NCBI GenBank assembly: GCA_016708725.1
Contig: JADJFE010000001.1
Location: forward strand, 1 to 64,000
Reading direction: 5' to 3'
Length of the DNA stretch: 64,000 nt
Origin: Candidatus Aalborgicola bjergmarkensis
GTDB lineage: Bacteria; Pseudomonadota; Gammaproteobacteria; Burkholderiales; Burkholderiaceae_C
In this document: piece by piece, positions 61,435 to 64,000 of the stretch
Numbering within the stretch: the stretch's first letter is position 1
Layout of the letters: each line of letters begins with the position of its first letter
Program-made: the position numbers and the translations under genes
The notes under the pieces: model-generated
Databases searched by the model: none
The model's input: only the letters and a program-made list of their open reading frames with translations
What the model was told of the DNA's origin: nothing

Positions 61435-62229
61435 ATGCAAGGCTTTCTCACCATCGAAAACCTGGGCAAAACCTATGTACCGACCAAGCCGGTGTTTGCC
61501 AACGTGTCGTTTGCGCTGGATCGCGGCGAATTTGTCTGCATCATCGGCCATTCAGGCTGCGGCAAGACCACCATCCTGAACGTGCTGGCCGGGCTGGACA
61601 CCGCGTCCGAGGGCTATGTGTTCATGGACAACCGGGAGGTGTCCGGCCCCAGCCTGGAGCGTGGCGTGGTGTTCCAGAGCCACGCGCTTTTGCCCTGGCT
61701 GACGGTGCGCCAGAACGTGGCCTTTGCCGTGGTATCACGCTGGCCCGAGTGGCCACGCGCCAAGGTCCATGGGCATGTGGAGAAGTTTGTCGCCATGGTG
61801 GGCCTGGGCAGCGCCATTGACAAAAAGCCCAGTCAGCTTTCAGGCGGCATGAAGCAGCGCGTGGGTATTGCGCGCGCCTTTGCGATCCAGCCCAAGATGC
61901 TGCTGCTGGACGAACCCTTTGGCGCACTGGATGCACTGACACGCGGCACCATTCAGGACGAACTGATGGGCATCGTGCGGGAAACCCACCAGACCGTGTT
62001 CATGATCACCCACGATGTGGACGAGGCCATTTTGCTGGCCGACCGCATCTTGCTCATGCGCAACGGCAGCGAAACCGATACCGGCTACAAGCCCGGCGGC
62101 ATTGCCGAAGTGGTGGTGAACCCGCTGCCGCGCCAGCGCAGCCGCGCGAGCCTGCACCACCTGGCGGGCTACTACGAACTGCGCAACCACATCGTGGATT
62201 TCCTGGTGACACGCGCCCAGGCCCATTGA
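61435..62229 (+). CDS. ABC transporter ATP-binding protein, NrtD/CynD type
   Basis: 264 residues. Walker A GHSGCGKTTILNVLAG (about 39), Q-loop VFQSHALLPWLTV, signature LSGGMKQRVGIARAFA, Walker B MLLLDEPFGALDALTR and switch His in MITHDVDEA. The tail DRILLMRNGSETDTGYKPGGIAE is typical of nitrate/cyanate ATPases. It lies 17 bases after the permease gene. Confidence 0.93.
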   Translation: MQGFLTIENLGKTYVPTKPVFANVSFALDRGEFVCIIGHSGCGKTTILNVLAGLDTASEGYVFMDNREVSGPSLERGVVFQSHALLPWLTVRQNVAFAVVSRWPEWPRAKVHGHVEKFVAMVGLGSAIDKKPSQLSGGMKQRVGIARAFAIQPKMLLLDEPFGALDALTRGTIQDELMGIVRETHQTVFMITHDVDEAILLADRILLMRNGSETDTGYKPGGIAEVVVNPLPRQRSRASLHHLAGYYELRNHIVDFLVTRAQAH

Positions 62230-62278
62230 TTGCTCAATTTTTCAATTTTTTAACCGCATTAAAACCACAGGAGTGTTT

Positions 62279-62722
62279 ATGAACCGCATGGAAGTTACCG
62301 AAAAAATCATCACCGCCAAAGTTGCCAAGGGCATCAAATGGGCGGATGTGGCCGCTAAAGTCGGCTTGTCCAAGGAGTGGGTCACCGCCGCCTGCCTGGG
62401 CCAGATGACGCTGGACGACAAGCAGGCCACGGTCATCGGACAGATTTTCGGGCTGACCGCAGAAGAGCAGAAATGGCTGCAAGTCGTGCCGTACAAGGGC
62501 TCATTGCCCTCGGCTGTTCCCACCGACCCGCTGATCTACCGCTGGTACGAAATTGTCAACGTGTACGGCAGCACCTTCAAGGAGTTGATTCACGAAGAGT
62601 TTGGCGACGGCATCATGAGCGCCATTGACTTCAGTATGCAGATCGTGCGCGAACCCGACCCCAAGGGCGACCGCGTGAACGTGATGCTGTCGGGCAAATT
62701 TTTGCCTTACAAGCAGTATTAA
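62279..62722 (+). CDS. cynS: Cyanate hydratase (cyanase)
   Basis: 147 residues. Cyanase turns cyanate and bicarbonate into ammonia and CO2. The N-terminal helical domain is followed by the catalytic C-terminal domain with Arg88 and Glu91 (YRWYEIVNVYG) and Ser114 (FGDGIMSAIDF), matching Arg96, Glu99 and Ser122 of the E. coli enzyme, and the ending SGKFLPYKQY. An acaggag site precedes ATG 62279. As the last enzyme of the operon it identifies the transporter substrate. Carbonic anhydrase (cynT) is absent. Confidence 0.97.
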   Translation: MNRMEVTEKIITAKVAKGIKWADVAAKVGLSKEWVTAACLGQMTLDDKQATVIGQIFGLTAEEQKWLQVVPYKGSLPSAVPTDPLIYRWYEIVNVYGSTFKELIHEEFGDGIMSAIDFSMQIVREPDPKGDRVNVMLSGKFLPYKQY

Positions 62723-62743
62723 GCATCTTCAGGACACGTTCGC

Positions 62744-63211
62744 ATGGACACCAAACCCCCATTGCCCCCGTTTTCAGCCGAGACCGCTGCGCACAAGGCA
62801 CGCCTGGCCGAAGACGCCTGGAACTCGCGCGATCCGGACCGTGTGGTGCAGGTCTACACACCCGATACACGCTGGCGCAACCGCGTCGAGTTTCCGGTCG
62901 GGCGCGAGCAGGTGCATGCACTGCTTGAACGCAAATGGGCCAAAGAACTGGACTACCGCTTGATCAAGGAGGTATGGATTCACTCGGACCACCGCATTGC
63001 CGTGCGCTTTGCCTACGAATGGCACGACGACTGTGGCCAGTGGTTCCGGTCCTATGGCAACGAAAACTGGGAGTTCAACCCGCAGGGGCTGATGACACGA
63101 CGATTTGCCAGCATCAACGACCTGCCCATCAAGGACACCGAGCGCAAGTTCTTCTGGCCGTTGGGGCGTCGGCCTGATGAACACCCCGGCTTGAGCGATC
63201 TGGGCCTTTAA
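62744..63211 (+). CDS. DUF1348 NTF2-like protein
   Basis: 155 residues. The NTF2-like fold appears as RLAEDAWNSRDPDRVVQVYTPDTRWRNRVEF, then LERKWAKELDYRLIKEVWIHSDHRIAVRFAYEW and GNENWEFNPQGLMTRRFASIND, all typical of DUF1348. Function is unknown. It begins 21 bases after cynS and is probably in the same operon; proteins of this type also appear beside nitrate/cyanate genes elsewhere, in my recollection. Confidence 0.85.
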   Translation: MDTKPPLPPFSAETAAHKARLAEDAWNSRDPDRVVQVYTPDTRWRNRVEFPVGREQVHALLERKWAKELDYRLIKEVWIHSDHRIAVRFAYEWHDDCGQWFRSYGNENWEFNPQGLMTRRFASINDLPIKDTERKFFWPLGRRPDEHPGLSDLGL

Positions 63212-63219
63212 AGGCTTCA

Positions 63220-63275
63220 ATTTTGGCTGTAGGTACCGTGGATTGAGCGGGCACAGCTATAAAATTTGAAAGCGA
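63220..63275. repeat. Dispersed intergenic repeat, half copy
   Basis: ggctgtaggtaccgtggatt then gagcgggcacagctataaaat; it pairs with 56944-56999. Confidence 0.6.
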
Positions 63276-63327
63276 TTTCGGGGATCGTAATGTGCCAAAA
63301 TGGGAACTCCAAGTCATCCCGTTTACC

Positions 63328-64000
63328 ATGTTCGCAACTTTAAAGAATCGGTTGATCGCCGCTCTCACCTGGCTAGCCATCGTGCTCTGGACGCTGGTCG
63401 TGGGCGGTTCGCTGGTGTGGACGCAACGCAATGACGCGCAGGAGACCATGAATACGGCCTATGCGGAGGCCAAGGCTAACCTGAACAAGGACATCACTTT
63501 GCGGCGCTGGGCGACAGACCATGGCGGCGTGTATGTACCGATTACCGAGAAGCAGCAATCCGTACCCTGGTTAAGCCATGTTCCTGGTCGCGACGTGACC
63601 ACTACCGACGGTCGTCAGCTCACGCTGCTCAATCCCGCTACGGTGGCACGGCAGATGATGGATCGCTATGCGCAGGACTATGGCGTGCGCGGGCGAATCA
63701 CCGGGCTGAAGTACCTCAACCCGGAAAATGCGCCGGACCCTTGGGAGAAGATGCAGCTAGAAGCGTTTACACGCAGAGAGAAGAACGAAGTCTGGGAGGT
63801 CTCCAACCTGGACGGCCAACCGCACTTGCGCTATCTGCGCGCGATGGTCATGGAGCCAGGCTGTGAAAAGTGTCACGCTATCCTCGGTTACCAGTTGGGC
63901 GACATGCGCGGGGCGACGGGACTCAACCTTCCGCTCGCCCATTACTACGAACAGATTGAACTCCAACGCCGCAATCTCGTACTCACCCACGGCTCCATCT
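63328..64000 (+). CDS. Membrane sensor with Tll0287-like heme domain, N-terminal part (cut by window edge)
   Basis: The first 224 codons, open to the right edge. A membrane helix (LIAALTWLAIVLWTLVVGGSLVW, about 9-31) is followed by a periplasmic domain with LRRWATDHGGVYVPIT, YGVRGRITGLKYLNPENAPDPWE and a c-type heme site CEKCH (about residue 190), the pattern of Tll0287-like (DUF3365) domains. Such domains usually sit in front of histidine kinases, GGDEF proteins or chemoreceptors; which one is beyond the edge. It may sense redox state or a gas. Confidence 0.8.
   Translation, partial: MFATLKNRLIAALTWLAIVLWTLVVGGSLVWTQRNDAQETMNTAYAEAKANLNKDITLRRWATDHGGVYVPITEKQQSVPWLSHVPGRDVTTTDGRQLTLLNPATVARQMMDRYAQDYGVRGRITGLKYLNPENAPDPWEKMQLEAFTRREKNEVWEVSNLDGQPHLRYLRAMVMEPGCEKCHAILGYQLGDMRGATGLNLPLAHYYEQIELQRRNLVLTHGSI

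Overview
The window looks like chromosomal DNA of a betaproteobacterium of the Burkholderiales, most likely Comamonadaceae. This is inferred from protein style, high G+C and a dispersed 'tagctg...ccgc' intergenic repeat that I associate with that family. No rRNA, tRNA or CRISPR array was seen.

Layout. 1-6 kb: divergent hppA (membrane pyrophosphatase, cut by the left edge) and ppa, a hybrid sensor kinase, and an AidB-like acyl-CoA dehydrogenase. 6-9 kb: flavoprotein, VanZ-like and HemJ-like membrane proteins. 9-17.6 kb: signalling block with an ANTAR response regulator and its kinase, two chemoreceptors (one with tandem HAMP-like repeats), cheW and a small unknown. 17.8-24.5 kb: nucleotidyltransferase-fold protein, acyl-CoA thioesterase, orphan VapB, GGDEF-EAL protein, pRiA4b ORF-3-like protein, DUF445 protein. 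24.6-30.2 kb: ferritin-like diiron protein plus ferredoxin reductase, an ADP-ribosyltransferase-like toxin with a small overlapping ORF, an AraC regulator, DedA, and a RelE/ParE-type toxin-antitoxin pair. 30.2-40.3 kb: propionyl-CoA/methylmalonyl-CoA genes (VOC protein, carboxylase alpha and beta, MeaB) and a VapBC pair. The two carboxylase genes are separated by a heme-barrel protein and an island of a dual-OB protein, two DUF488 proteins and an IscB element. 40.7-49 kb: lone FtsX-type permease, modABC, then a probable copper cluster (DUF2946, TonB receptor, DUF1775) followed by a decayed second copy of the modC 3' end. 49-51.7 kb: DUF3368/UPF0175 toxin-antitoxin and arsenic genes (ACR3 pump, ArsR-ArsC fusion). 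51.7-57 kb: scrambled accessory region with repeats, an AAA ATPase, gene fragments, VapBC, a complete IS with a nonsense mutation, and Uma2. 57-63.2 kb: NarL-type two-component system followed by a cyanate ABC transporter, cyanase and DUF1348. From 63.3 kb a heme-type sensor protein runs off the right edge.

Best candidates for something new: (1) the dual-OB/DUF488/DUF488 operon, which looks like a three-gene module of unknown function, invaded by an IscB RNA-guided nuclease element with all catalytic residues intact and a structured omega-RNA candidate; (2) the small ADP-ribosyltransferase with a partner-like ORF overlapping its 3' end; (3) a family of terminal-inverted-repeat intergenic elements, some copies of which have become coding sequence.
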